Origin: Spirochaetales bacterium
Lineage (GTDB): Bacteria; Spirochaetota; Leptospiria; Leptospirales; Leptonemataceae
DNA: 64,000 nt
Reading direction: 5' to 3'
Assembly (NCBI GenBank): GCA_024233935.1
Contig: JACKOY010000001.1
Coordinates: 62,001 to 126,000, forward strand
Shown here in pieces: positions 27,208 through 36,067 of this stretch. Both the position numbers and the translations under genes were made by a program. The notes beneath the pieces are model-generated. The model saw only the letters and a program-made list of their open reading frames with translations, searched no databases and was not told where the DNA came from. How positions within the stretch are numbered: position 1 is the stretch's first letter; each line of letters opens with the position of its first letter.

Positions 27208-28254
27208 ATGCCTGCCGAACCGGGAACAGTACTGGAGATAAGCGCGCCCGATGACTGGCATGTGCACCTGCGCGACGGCGAAGCCCTGAGTGCCGTGGCT
27301 CCGTTCACGGCGCGCCAGTTTCGCCGCGCTATCGTCATGCCCAATTTGCGGCCTCCCATCCAGACCGTGGGGGAGGCGGAGGCCTATCGGAAGCGCATTC
27401 TGGAAGCCTGCGGCGACGCGGCCTTTGCGCCCCTGATGACCCTGTATCTGACCGAAACAACAGAGCCGGAGGAAGTCGACCGGGCAGCGGCCAGTGAGTT
27501 CGTGGCGGGTATAAAACTGTATCCGGCCGGGGCGACAACCAATTCGGAAGCAGGTGTGCACTCGCTTTCGGGCCTGTATCGCGTGTTTGAACGTATGGAG
27601 GAGCGGGACCTGGTGCTCGAGGTGCACGGGGAAGTCACCGACAGGCAGGCCGATGTTTTTGATCGCGAGCGCCTGTTCCTGGAGCGAGAACTGGCGCCAC
27701 TCGTGGAGCGTTTCCAACGACTGCGGGTCGTTTTCGAACACGTAACCACCAGGGAAGCCGTCGACTTTGTGCGGGAGACGAAGGGCCGGGTGGGCGCCAC
27801 AATTACGCCGCAGCACCTCCTCTTAAATCGAAACGCACTTTTCGCCGGCGGCATTCGCCCCCACAACTACTGTCTGCCCGTGCTGAAGCGCGAGGAGCAC
27901 CGCCGGGCTCTGGTCGACGCTGCTACGTCCGGACACAGTCGGTTTTTTCTGGGAACCGACAGCGCGCCCCACTCGCGGTCGAGCAAAGAAACGGCCTGTG
28001 GTTGCGCCGGCGTCTTCAGTGCCCCACTCGCTCTGGAGTTGTACGCCGAAGTATTCGATAACGAGGATCGATTGGATCAATTCGAAGCCTTCGCCAGCAC
28101 CAACGGGCCGGCCTTCTACGGGCTTCCGAAAAATACGGACCGCGTTCGACTTTGCAAACAGCCCCGCGCCGTTCCGACGGAGTACGATTTCGGTTCGGAA
28201 ACAATCGTTCCCTTCCGGGCAGGCGAGCAGGTTTCCTGGGTATTGCTGGCTTAA
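27208..28254 (+). CDS. pyrC: Dihydroorotase
   Basis: 348 aa, the short class II type. Metal and substrate residues are present: DDWHVHLRDG (HxH), MPNLRPPI, the carbamylated Lys in AGIKLYPAGATTNSE, LEVHGEV, FEHVTT and FLGTDSAPHS (catalytic Asp). It closes carbamoyl-aspartate to dihydroorotate in pyrimidine synthesis. Follows the FNR-like gene by 2 bp; pyrF is nearby on the other strand. Confidence 0.95.
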   Translation: MPAEPGTVLEISAPDDWHVHLRDGEALSAVAPFTARQFRRAIVMPNLRPPIQTVGEAEAYRKRILEACGDAAFAPLMTLYLTETTEPEEVDRAAASEFVAGIKLYPAGATTNSEAGVHSLSGLYRVFERMEERDLVLEVHGEVTDRQADVFDRERLFLERELAPLVERFQRLRVVFEHVTTREAVDFVRETKGRVGATITPQHLLLNRNALFAGGIRPHNYCLPVLKREEHRRALVDAATSGHSRFFLGTDSAPHSRSSKETACGCAGVFSAPLALELYAEVFDNEDRLDQFEAFASTNGPAFYGLPKNTDRVRLCKQPRAVPTEYDFGSETIVPFRAGEQVSWVLLA

Positions 28255-28269
28255 CCAGCGTGCCCTGAC

Positions 28270-29025
28270 CTAAGTTGGAATCGGCTCCTTGATTGTGGCC
28301 GACAAATAGTCGCGGTTCATGCGCGCAATGAAACCGACGCCGATCTCTTTTGGACAGGCCGCTTCGCAATCGTAGGTGTTGGTGCAGTTGCCAAAGCCTT
28401 CGTCATCCATCTGGGCCACCATGCGCTGGACGCGTCGTGTGCGTTCGACTTCTCCCTGGGGCAGCAGGCCCAGATGTGAAACTTTCGCCGCCACAAAAAG
28501 CATTGCCGAGGCGTTCTTGCATGCAGCGACGCAGGCCCCGCAACCAATACATGCCGCAGCGTCGAAGGCCTGGTCGGCCACGTCCTTCCCAATTGGAATT
28601 TCGTTGGCGTCCGGAGCGCTACCGGTGTTCACGCTCACGAACCCTCCGCTCTGAATGACCCGATCAAAGGCAGAACGATCTACAACAAGGTCTCGAACAA
28701 CAGGAAAGGCCCGCGCCCGCCATGGCTCAATCGTAATCGTGTCGCCATCGTTGAACTTGCGCATGTGCAACTGGCACGTTGTCGTCGCGCGTTCCGGCCC
28801 GTGCGGTATTCCGTTGATAACCATGCCACACATGCCGCAAATGCCTTCGCGACAGTCGTGGTCGAAGGCTACCGGGTCTTCGCCTTTCTCAATCAATTGC
28901 TCGTTTAAGACATCCAGCATTTCCAGAAAGGACATGTGCGGATTGGCATTGTCCAACTGGTAGGTCGTCATCCGACCTTTGTCACCGGGGCCCTTCTGCC
29001 TCCAGATTTTCAGAGTCAGCTTCAT
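28270..29025 (-). CDS. sdhB: Succinate dehydrogenase/fumarate reductase iron-sulfur subunit
   Basis: 251 aa. Three iron-sulfur motifs: CREGICGMCGM plus a later Cys (2Fe-2S), CIGCGACVAAC (4Fe-4S) and CEAACPKEI (3Fe-4S). It passes electrons between SdhA and the membrane quinone site. Its ATG overlaps the sdhA stop by one base. Third gene of sdhCAB. The direction of the reaction cannot be told from sequence. Confidence 0.95.
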   Translation of the reverse strand: MKLTLKIWRQKGPGDKGRMTTYQLDNANPHMSFLEMLDVLNEQLIEKGEDPVAFDHDCREGICGMCGMVINGIPHGPERATTTCQLHMRKFNDGDTITIEPWRARAFPVVRDLVVDRSAFDRVIQSGGFVSVNTGSAPDANEIPIGKDVADQAFDAAACIGCGACVAACKNASAMLFVAAKVSHLGLLPQGEVERTRRVQRMVAQMDDEGFGNCTNTYDCEAACPKEIGVGFIARMNRDYLSATIKEPIPT

Positions 29026-30941
29026 TATTTGTAACTCCTCTGGGTAAGTTTTACGTATTCAAACTCGAGCGCTTCTTTGTGTAGCTCGGGAGTCTTGCCT
29101 TCGCCCTGGTAGCCCCAGGCGCCGACATAAGTAAAGTCCTCGTCGTTTCTTTTGGCCTCGCCTTCCGGAGTTTGGTGTTCCTCCCGGAAGTGACCCCCGC
29201 ACGATTCCTCGCGATGGAGCGCGTCGCGGCACATAAGTTCATTAAACTCGAGAAAGTCCGCAACGCGACCGGCTTTCTCAAGGCTCTGATTGAGCTCCGC
29301 GCCCGATCCGGTGACCCGCACGTTTTTCCAGAACTCCTCCCGCAAGGCCGGGATTTTTTCCAGGTTCTCTTTCAGGCCTTTGGCGTTTCGGGACATGCCG
29401 CAGTTATCCCACATTAAAAGGCCGAGCTCACGGTGGAAGGAATCGACCGTGCGTGCGCCGTTGATGTTCAGGAGCTTGTTGATGCGCTCTTTGGCCTGGG
29501 AGGTAGCCTGTGCGAAGGCGGCGTCATCGGCAGAGTACTTTGCGTCCCAGCCGATTCGGGCCAGGTAGTTGCCGATTGTGTAGGGCAGAACAAAGTAACC
29601 GTCGGCCAGACCCTGCATGAGGGCGCTCGCTCCGAGCCGATTGGCCCCGTGATCCGAGAAGTTGGCCTCGCCGATCACGAACAGCCCGGGCAGATTGCTC
29701 ATCAGGTTGTAATCGACCCACAGACCACCCATCGTATAGTGCACAGCGGGGAAGATTCGCATTGGCACCTTATATGGGTCCTCGCCGGTGATTCGTTCAT
29801 ACATCTGAAAGAGGTTTCCGTAGCGGTCGGCGACGGCGTCTTTGCCAAGCCGCTGGATGGAGTCTGCGAAATCCAGGTACACACCCAGACCGGTTTCGCC
29901 CACCCCGCGACCTTCATCGCAGACTTCTTTGGCGGAGCGCGAAGCGATGTCGCGTGGCACAAGGTTGCCAAAGCTCGGATATTTGCGTTCCAGGTAGTAG
30001 TCCCGCTCGGACTCGGGTATATCGTTTGGCTTTCGCTTATCGCCGCCCTCTTTCGGAACCCATACCCGGCCATCGTTTCGTAACGACTCGGACATGAGGG
30101 TGAGCTTGGACTGGTAATCTCCACTGACCGGTATGCAGGTCGGGTGTATCTGAGTGTAGCAGGGATTTGCGAAGTAAGCGCCCTTCTTGTAGGCGCGGAA
30201 GCTTGCTGTAACGTTGCAGCCTTTGGCGTTCGTTGAAAGATAGTAGGCATTTCCGTACCCGCCGGTGGCCAGCACCACAGCGTGGCCGGAGTGCGCGCTC
30301 ACTTCGCCGGTCACAAGGTCCCGCACGACGATGCCCCGCGCGGCGCCGTCTTCGACAACCAGGTCAAGCATTTCGGTGCGGGGGTACATGGTCACTCCGC
30401 CGGCCGCGATCTGGCGCTCCAGAGCTTGATAAGCTCCGATCAGGAGTTGTTGGCCGGTCTGGCCGCGTGCGTAGAACGTGCGCGACACCTGGGCGCCGCC
30501 GAACGAGCGGTTGTCCAGAAGCCCTCCGTATTCGCGCGCGAAGGGCACACCCTGCGCCACGCATTGGTCAATAATATCCACGCTCACCTGAGCGAGCCGG
30601 TACACGTTGGCTTCGCGCGATCTGAAGTCACCGCCTTTGACAGTATCGTAAAACAAACGATACACACTGTCGCCGTCATTCTGGTAGTTTTTGGCGGCAT
30701 TGATTCCACCCTGGGCCGCGATGCTGTGAGCCCGACGCGGGCTGTCCTGAAAGCAGAAACACTTCACGTTGTAGCCCATCTCGGCCATGCTGGCGGCCGC
30801 TGAAGCTCCCGCCAGACCGCTCCCGACCACGATGACTTCAAACTTTCTCTTGTTCGCCGGGTTGACGAGTTTCATCTCGAATTTGTGCTTCTCCCATTTG
30901 TCCTGAATGGGACCGGTAGGAATATTTGACTCAAGTGCCAT
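29025..30941 (-). CDS. sdhA: Succinate dehydrogenase/fumarate reductase flavoprotein
   Basis: 638 aa. FAD-binding GSGLAGASAAASMAEMGY near residue 37, the covalent-flavin His in RRAHSIAAQGGINAAKN, and catalytic motif HPTCIPVSGDYQSKL. Length and sequence style match the B-type enzymes of Bacteroidota and other non-proteobacteria with a single cytochrome subunit. Located 42 bp downstream of sdhC. Confidence 0.95.
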   Translation of the reverse strand: MALESNIPTGPIQDKWEKHKFEMKLVNPANKRKFEVIVVGSGLAGASAAASMAEMGYNVKCFCFQDSPRRAHSIAAQGGINAAKNYQNDGDSVYRLFYDTVKGGDFRSREANVYRLAQVSVDIIDQCVAQGVPFAREYGGLLDNRSFGGAQVSRTFYARGQTGQQLLIGAYQALERQIAAGGVTMYPRTEMLDLVVEDGAARGIVVRDLVTGEVSAHSGHAVVLATGGYGNAYYLSTNAKGCNVTASFRAYKKGAYFANPCYTQIHPTCIPVSGDYQSKLTLMSESLRNDGRVWVPKEGGDKRKPNDIPESERDYYLERKYPSFGNLVPRDIASRSAKEVCDEGRGVGETGLGVYLDFADSIQRLGKDAVADRYGNLFQMYERITGEDPYKVPMRIFPAVHYTMGGLWVDYNLMSNLPGLFVIGEANFSDHGANRLGASALMQGLADGYFVLPYTIGNYLARIGWDAKYSADDAAFAQATSQAKERINKLLNINGARTVDSFHRELGLLMWDNCGMSRNAKGLKENLEKIPALREEFWKNVRVTGSGAELNQSLEKAGRVADFLEFNELMCRDALHREESCGGHFREEHQTPEGEAKRNDEDFTYVGAWGYQGEGKTPELHKEALEFEYVKLTQRSYK

Positions 30942-30983
30942 GTTTGGTGTCCTTGTTTGCGTTCGCTCGCCGCTCGCAACGCA

Positions 30984-31667
30984 CTACGGCAGGCCGATAA
31001 TACCCGAAAGAACAGCGACGGGGATGCTAATGTAACCCAGCAGCAGAAGCACGGCGATTGCGAGGCCGAGCTTGCTCAGAAGCGGCATGAAACGGGGGCC
31101 GTTCCATCCAATAGACTGAAAGAGCGATGGAATACCGTGACTCAGGTGGAACGCCAGCAAGCCCATCGCGATGATGTAAGCAACAGAGATCGGCCATTGC
31201 TGAAAACTGAGCACAACCATGGAATAGATGTCATGTCTACCCTGGGCGTCGGTCAGATTGAAATACTGAGAGTGTGTTTCTCCCAGGGTAAAATGCAGCA
31301 GGTGATAAACAAGATAAGCCAGCAACAGCAGTCCTGTAATCATCATGCTTCGCGAAGCCGGAGTGGACTGAATGCTTTTCTGATTGTGATAACGTTCGGG
31401 GCGGGCGCGGCGATTCTCGATGGTGAGTAACGTGCCAATCACAACGTGCGTAACGAAAACCACTATGAGTCCGATTCGCGCCACCCAGAGCAATATCGGA
31501 AACTGACGTAGCGTGACGCCGTATGCGTTCATCGCATCCTGCCCGGCGAAAAGCAGCAGGTTCCCGGAAAGATGAGCAAACAAGAAAAGGACAAGGGCGG
31601 CGCCGGTCAGCGCCATGGTGGTTTTACGGCCAATAGAGGAACGAAAGACTCTTGAGATTACGACCAT
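30984..31667 (-). CDS. sdhC: Succinate dehydrogenase cytochrome b subunit
   Basis: 227 aa with five membrane helices, the single-subunit diheme type. Candidate heme-ligand His residues lie in LFLFAHLSGNLL, VFVTHVVIGTLL, YLVYHLLHF and LAFHLSHGIPSLFQSIGW. It anchors SdhAB and contacts menaquinone or ubiquinone. Only 27 bp downstream of pyrF, so the two may share a transcript. Confidence 0.92.
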   Translation of the reverse strand: MVVISRVFRSSIGRKTTMALTGAALVLFLFAHLSGNLLLFAGQDAMNAYGVTLRQFPILLWVARIGLIVVFVTHVVIGTLLTIENRRARPERYHNQKSIQSTPASRSMMITGLLLLAYLVYHLLHFTLGETHSQYFNLTDAQGRHDIYSMVVLSFQQWPISVAYIIAMGLLAFHLSHGIPSLFQSIGWNGPRFMPLLSKLGLAIAVLLLLGYISIPVAVLSGIIGLP

Positions 31668-31694
31668 GCATGCCTCATATATATGGCCGTGACT

Positions 31695-32558
31695 TTAGGA
31701 AGGGTCGTCTGCCCGTAAAGGAAAATTCCTGGGATCGACGATTGCCGCGCGCTTTCGAATTTCGCCGGCCATCGCTCGGGCGACGCGCGACACCTCGGCA
31801 TGAACCCGGTCTCGCGAATTGGTTGCGTAGAGCAGATCGCGCCCGGCGTTGATCAGAATCTCGGAGCCCGCGTTAGTCAGTACCGTATCCAGATTGCCAC
31901 CCTGGGCGCCAACTCCCGGCACCAGAAACGGCACCTGGCCTGCGACAGACCGGATTTCTTTAATGCGCGCGCCCGGTACCGTCGCACCGACCACAAGCCA
32001 CAGGTTTCGGCTCGTTTCGTTGGCCCGGGCGATCGCCCGGGCCAGTTGCATGAAGAGTGGCGGATTTCCCTGCTCCAGGAAGAGCGACGCCCCGGGATTG
32101 GAAGTGTAACCCAGTACCATAATCGCCTGGTTCCGGTAGGCTTGATAGGGTTCCAGGGTATCCAGGCCAGGGTAAGCATTTACGGTGAGCGCATCACAGG
32201 CCAGCGTCTCGAAAAAGGCCCGCGCATAGAAACGAGCGGTATTGCCGACGTCCCCGCGTTTCGCATCGGCAATAATCAATGTTCCGGGGGCGCGATCGCG
32301 AATCGTACCGATCAAACGCTCCAGAAGGGACCATCCACGCGATCCCAGGGCTTCGTAGAACGCCAGGTTCGGCTTGTAGGCAACCGCAAGGTCTGCAGTC
32401 GCGTCGACAACGTCAGCGAGGAAGCTATGCAGGTCCGCACTTATGTCGCCTGTGTCGTATCCTTCAGGGATCCTTTCCGGGTCGGGGTCGAGGCCAACAC
32501 ACAACAGTGACTGTTTCGAGGAGCGCAGGCTCGAGTACTTCTCATAAAAGGTTGACAT
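31695..32558 (-). CDS. pyrF: Orotidine 5'-phosphate decarboxylase (type 2)
   Basis: 287 aa. LLCVGLDPDPERIP, AVAYKPNLAFYE and the catalytic LIIADAKRGDVGNTARFYA (Asp-Lys-x-x-Asp) are diagnostic, followed by VLGYTSNPGAS of the longer subtype. Makes UMP from OMP. First gene of a probable pyrF-sdhCAB unit and divergent from the acyl-CoA ligase. Confidence 0.94.
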   Translation of the reverse strand: MSTFYEKYSSLRSSKQSLLCVGLDPDPERIPEGYDTGDISADLHSFLADVVDATADLAVAYKPNLAFYEALGSRGWSLLERLIGTIRDRAPGTLIIADAKRGDVGNTARFYARAFFETLACDALTVNAYPGLDTLEPYQAYRNQAIMVLGYTSNPGASLFLEQGNPPLFMQLARAIARANETSRNLWLVVGATVPGARIKEIRSVAGQVPFLVPGVGAQGGNLDTVLTNAGSEILINAGRDLLYATNSRDRVHAEVSRVARAMAGEIRKRAAIVDPRNFPLRADDPS

Positions 32559-32755
32559 TCGTTGGCTTTTTGCTCAACTCGCCTCCGATCGATAGGTCAG
32601 GTCCGGGCAAGTGTGCTCTTCTAATGGGACAGCACTTGTGCGCCGGTCCCCACACAAGCTCAATTTATTTTCCGTGGCCCGTGGCTTCGATCGAATAAAG
32701 ACGAGGGTCGGCGTTATAGGCGCGGCCCTGAGAATATGTTTCGGAGGTAGTATTT

Positions 32756-34636
32756 GTGAGTCAGGTCAAAGCGCGTAACATCGCCGAGCTCTATAAAGAA
32801 GCGGCGGAAAGATTCGGAAATTCACCGGCATTTTGCACGAGGGACTCCAAGAAGGTTTTTCAGCCCGTCACCTTTGGGGAGGTCTATGAGATGGGCCTCA
32901 ATCTGGCTACCGGGCTGATTGATCTGGGCGTTCAACAACGCGAACACGTTGGCCTGCTTGCAGACAACCGTCTGGAATGGATCGTCACGGACTGCGCCAT
33001 TCAATGCGCAGGCGCCGCGGACGTGCCCAGGGGTACAGACGTGACCGAGCAGGACATCACGTATATTATCCCGCATTCCGACGCAAAAGTCGTGTTCGTT
33101 GAGCACAAGGCAATGCTCGATACATTGCAAAAATGCAAGTCCCAGCTGCCCAACGTAAAGCACATCATCATGATGGATAAGGAAACGCGACCTGGTGGTG
33201 ATATCCTTCATATGTACGACCTGATGGAGAAGGGCAAACAACTGCGCGCGAACGGAGACCGACGCGCCGAAGAGCGTATGGCGGCCATTCAGCCCGACGA
33301 CCTCTTTACTCTGATCTACACTTCAGGCACGACCGGGGCACCCAAGGGCGTCATGCTCATGCACCGCAACATGATCTCTCAGGTGAAGAACCTTCCGCTT
33401 GAGGTCGGTGGCAAGGACCGCGCGCTTTCGATCCTCCCCATCTGGCATGTGTTCGAGCGCGTGTTCGAAATGCTGGCAATTTCGACGGGCATGCCTACCT
33501 ACTATTCCAACATTCGGAATATCCGGGACGACATGGCGATTATTCGACCGACTTTCATGGCTTCCGCCCCGCGGCTCTGGGAAAACGTTTACCTGGGCAT
33601 TAAGAAAAAGGTCGAGTCGGGTTCGGCGGTCTTGCGAGGTCTATTTGCGGCCGCGTATTTCTGCGCGCGTATGGTCAAAGGTTCCTGGCGCTTCCTGACT
33701 TTCAAGCAACTGGACATGGAAGGCCGCAATCCGATCGCTTCGCTTTTTAGGGCTATTTTTTCGATCGTATTGATTGTTCTTTTTCTTTTGCCGTACCTGT
33801 TGCTGGACTTCATCGTTCTTCGCAAGCTGCGCGGAGCGACCGGGGGCAGTCTGCGCGGTTCGGTTTCCGGTGGTGGCGCTCTTCCTTTTCATGTGGATGA
33901 GTTTTTCAACAACATTGGCATTCCGGTCCTTGAGGGATACGGCATGACCGAGACCAGTCCCGTGCTCGCGGTGCGCACATACAAGAAGTTGGTGATCGGT
34001 TCAGTGGGCCCCATCTATCCGGAAACGGAGATGCGCCTGATTGATCTGTCGACCGGTAATGCCATCTACCCGCCCCAGCGTGGCAAGAAGGGCGAGATTC
34101 ACGTAAAGGGTCCTCAGGTGATGAAGGGCTACTACAAGAATCCGGAAGCTACCGATAAGGTGCTCAAGGACGGCTGGATGAATACGGGTGACCTGGGAGT
34201 CATCACCTTCAACAACACGGTCAAGATTGTCGGTCGTTCCAAGGAGACTGTCGTCTTGCTCGGTGGCGAAAACGTCGAGCCGGTCCCAATCGAGAACAAA
34301 CTCCTTCAGTCGCCCCTGGTTGAGCACTGCATGGTTGTGGGACAGGACAAAAAGTACCTCACGGCGCTGATTGTTCCGAGCCCGGACGCCATGAAGGAAT
34401 ACGGTGCCACGCATGAAGAGATCGCCCGTAGCAAAGAAGCTCTCGAGATGATGCGGGAAGAAGCGAAGACACTCATCAGTGGCCAGAGCGGTTTCAAATC
34501 CTTTGAGCGTGTGATCGATGTTCGTCTTTTGCCGAAGCCTTTCGAAGTCGGCGACGAACTCACGAACCTCTTCAAAGTGAAGCGCCATCTGGTAACGGAC
34601 AAGTACAGCGACCTGATAGAGTCCATGTACGATTGA
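32756..34636 (+). CDS. Long-chain acyl-CoA ligase with internal membrane segments
   Basis: 626 aa starting at GTG 32756 (GGAGG about 9 nt upstream). AMP-binding motif TLIYTSGTTGAPKGVML, YGMTETSPVLA, and the C-terminal GRSKETVVLLGGENVEP. An inserted hydrophobic segment (IFSIVLIVLFLLPYLLLDFIVL) lies near residues 335-360 and suggests membrane attachment. Activates fatty acids to acyl-CoA for phospholipid synthesis or beta-oxidation. A second paralogue is at 53768-55669. Ends before a clear terminator. Confidence 0.9.
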   Translation: MSQVKARNIAELYKEAAERFGNSPAFCTRDSKKVFQPVTFGEVYEMGLNLATGLIDLGVQQREHVGLLADNRLEWIVTDCAIQCAGAADVPRGTDVTEQDITYIIPHSDAKVVFVEHKAMLDTLQKCKSQLPNVKHIIMMDKETRPGGDILHMYDLMEKGKQLRANGDRRAEERMAAIQPDDLFTLIYTSGTTGAPKGVMLMHRNMISQVKNLPLEVGGKDRALSILPIWHVFERVFEMLAISTGMPTYYSNIRNIRDDMAIIRPTFMASAPRLWENVYLGIKKKVESGSAVLRGLFAAAYFCARMVKGSWRFLTFKQLDMEGRNPIASLFRAIFSIVLIVLFLLPYLLLDFIVLRKLRGATGGSLRGSVSGGGALPFHVDEFFNNIGIPVLEGYGMTETSPVLAVRTYKKLVIGSVGPIYPETEMRLIDLSTGNAIYPPQRGKKGEIHVKGPQVMKGYYKNPEATDKVLKDGWMNTGDLGVITFNNTVKIVGRSKETVVLLGGENVEPVPIENKLLQSPLVEHCMVVGQDKKYLTALIVPSPDAMKEYGATHEEIARSKEALEMMREEAKTLISGQSGFKSFERVIDVRLLPKPFEVGDELTNLFKVKRHLVTDKYSDLIESMYD

Positions 34637-34664
34637 TTGACCTTTATTGAAAGCGCTTTGCCTT

Positions 34665-34702
34665 CAGGCCCCGGCGTGAAAAACACCGGGGCCTGTTTGT
34701 TT
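34665..34702 (+). terminator. Rho-independent terminator after acyl-CoA ligase
   Basis: Perfect 10-bp stem CAGGCCCCGG/CCGGGGCCTG (34665-34695) with an 11-nt loop, followed by TTTGTTT. Lies 29 nt after the ligase stop. Confidence 0.88.
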
Positions 34703-34719
34703 GGCGGGGGCCGGTAAGC

Positions 34720-35709
34720 ATGGACGGGACTGCAGAACAAGACGGACGGCGACGCAAGCGCCTCGCCCTGCGCCGACTGGTGCCGGCCGGCATTCTTCTG
34801 GCGCTGGCACTGCCTTATTACGTCTGTGATCGCGAGCACCGTGACTTTTCCGGGCTCGATCGTGCTGCGGTTGGTCAGGCGGCCGAACTCTCCGATGGCG
34901 TGACCTGGTATGAATTGGGCGGTCCTGAGAGCGGCATTCCGGTCGTGCTTGTGCACGGCCTCACCACGCCCTCGTTCATCTGGGACGGTCCTTTCGAAAC
35001 CCTGGCCCGATCGGGTTTTCGAGTTTTGCGTTACGATCTTTTTGGTCGCGGTTATTCCGACCGACCAGCTCTGGATTATGATCCCGCGCTCTATGACCGG
35101 CAACTACTGGAATTGCTTGCGGTGGCGTTCGCCGACAACCCGGAGCAGCCGGTTCATCTGGTCGGTCTATCCATGGGAGGGGCCGTTGTGACGCGCTTCG
35201 CCGTTGACCATCCCCCCAGGGTTCGCAGCGTGAGCCTGATCTCTCCGGCGGGTGTGCCGGTCGAGCTGCCCTTCAGGGCGCGAATCGCCCGGGCGCCGTT
35301 GATTGGCGACTATATGATGCGCGCGCTCGGTGACCGACTGCTTGCCTCTGGCCTTGATCGAAATGTCGCCACCGACCGTGGCCGCGAAATCCTACAGCGG
35401 CGCTTTTTCGAGCAAACCGAATACTACGGTTACAAGCGGGCCATCCTCTCGAGCTTGCGCAGTATGCCGCTGGAGTCCATGCAGGATGTCTTCGAGAGAC
35501 TGGGAGCTTCGTCTACGCCCTGCCTCTTGCTGTGGGGCACGGCCGATCTTGTGATTCCCTTTGAATTGCACCGGCACGTACTTGCCGCCATGCCGGAGGC
35601 TCGATTTCATGCCCTGGAAGGCGTGGGACACGTCGCGCCGCTGGATGCGCCGGAACTGACCGCGGAACTACTCCTGCAGTTTCTACGACAGCCAGGCCGT
35701 GCACGCTGA
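34720..35709 (+). CDS. Membrane-anchored alpha/beta hydrolase
   Basis: 329 aa. N-terminal helix (LVPAGILLALALPYYVC) may anchor it or act as a signal. VLVHGLTTPSFIWDG, YDLFGRGYSD, VGLSMGGAV (nucleophile), LWGTADLVIP (Asp) and EGVGHVAPLDAPE (His) give a full triad. Substrate unknown. Separated from the ligase by a terminator, so it has its own promoter; cutA follows within 16 bp. Confidence 0.85.
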   Translation: MDGTAEQDGRRRKRLALRRLVPAGILLALALPYYVCDREHRDFSGLDRAAVGQAAELSDGVTWYELGGPESGIPVVLVHGLTTPSFIWDGPFETLARSGFRVLRYDLFGRGYSDRPALDYDPALYDRQLLELLAVAFADNPEQPVHLVGLSMGGAVVTRFAVDHPPRVRSVSLISPAGVPVELPFRARIARAPLIGDYMMRALGDRLLASGLDRNVATDRGREILQRRFFEQTEYYGYKRAILSSLRSMPLESMQDVFERLGASSTPCLLLWGTADLVIPFELHRHVLAAMPEARFHALEGVGHVAPLDAPELTAELLLQFLRQPGRAR

Positions 35710-35725
35710 CCCGGGAGTTTCACTA

Positions 35726-36052
35726 ATGGCAGACACGGACGAAATACTGGTAATGACGGCCCTGAACGAGGAAGAGGCCGCTCAGGAAATGCTTGTAGAC
35801 CTGGTGCGCGAGGGCTTCATTCTGAGCGGGACTTACTATCAGGTGAAAATCGTTTTTCAATGGGAAGGCCAGGTGCACTTCGATGAGGAGTACAAACTCA
35901 TGATGAAGGCACGGGCGGGCTACTACCCGGACATAGAAAAGTATATCATGGAGAATCACCCTTATCGGGCTCCCGAGGTGATTAAGATTCCGGCCAGCTT
36001 CGGTAGTCCGCAATTCCGCGAACACCTGATGGCAAACAAGCGTATGGACTGA
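35726..36052 (+). CDS. cutA: CutA-family protein
   Basis: 108 aa from the ATG at 35726 (GGGAG about 8 nt upstream). Ferredoxin-like fold trimer family: ILVMTALNEEEAAQEM, YYQVKIVFQWEGQVHFDEEYKLMMK with TRA-like core, and HPYRAPEVIKIP. The last motif (HPYxxPE) is highly diagnostic. Named for divalent-cation tolerance; in most bacteria the role is unclear. Confidence 0.85.
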   Translation: MADTDEILVMTALNEEEAAQEMLVDLVREGFILSGTYYQVKIVFQWEGQVHFDEEYKLMMKARAGYYPDIEKYIMENHPYRAPEVIKIPASFGSPQFREHLMANKRMD

Positions 36053-36067
36053 CCCCGCCGACGACCC

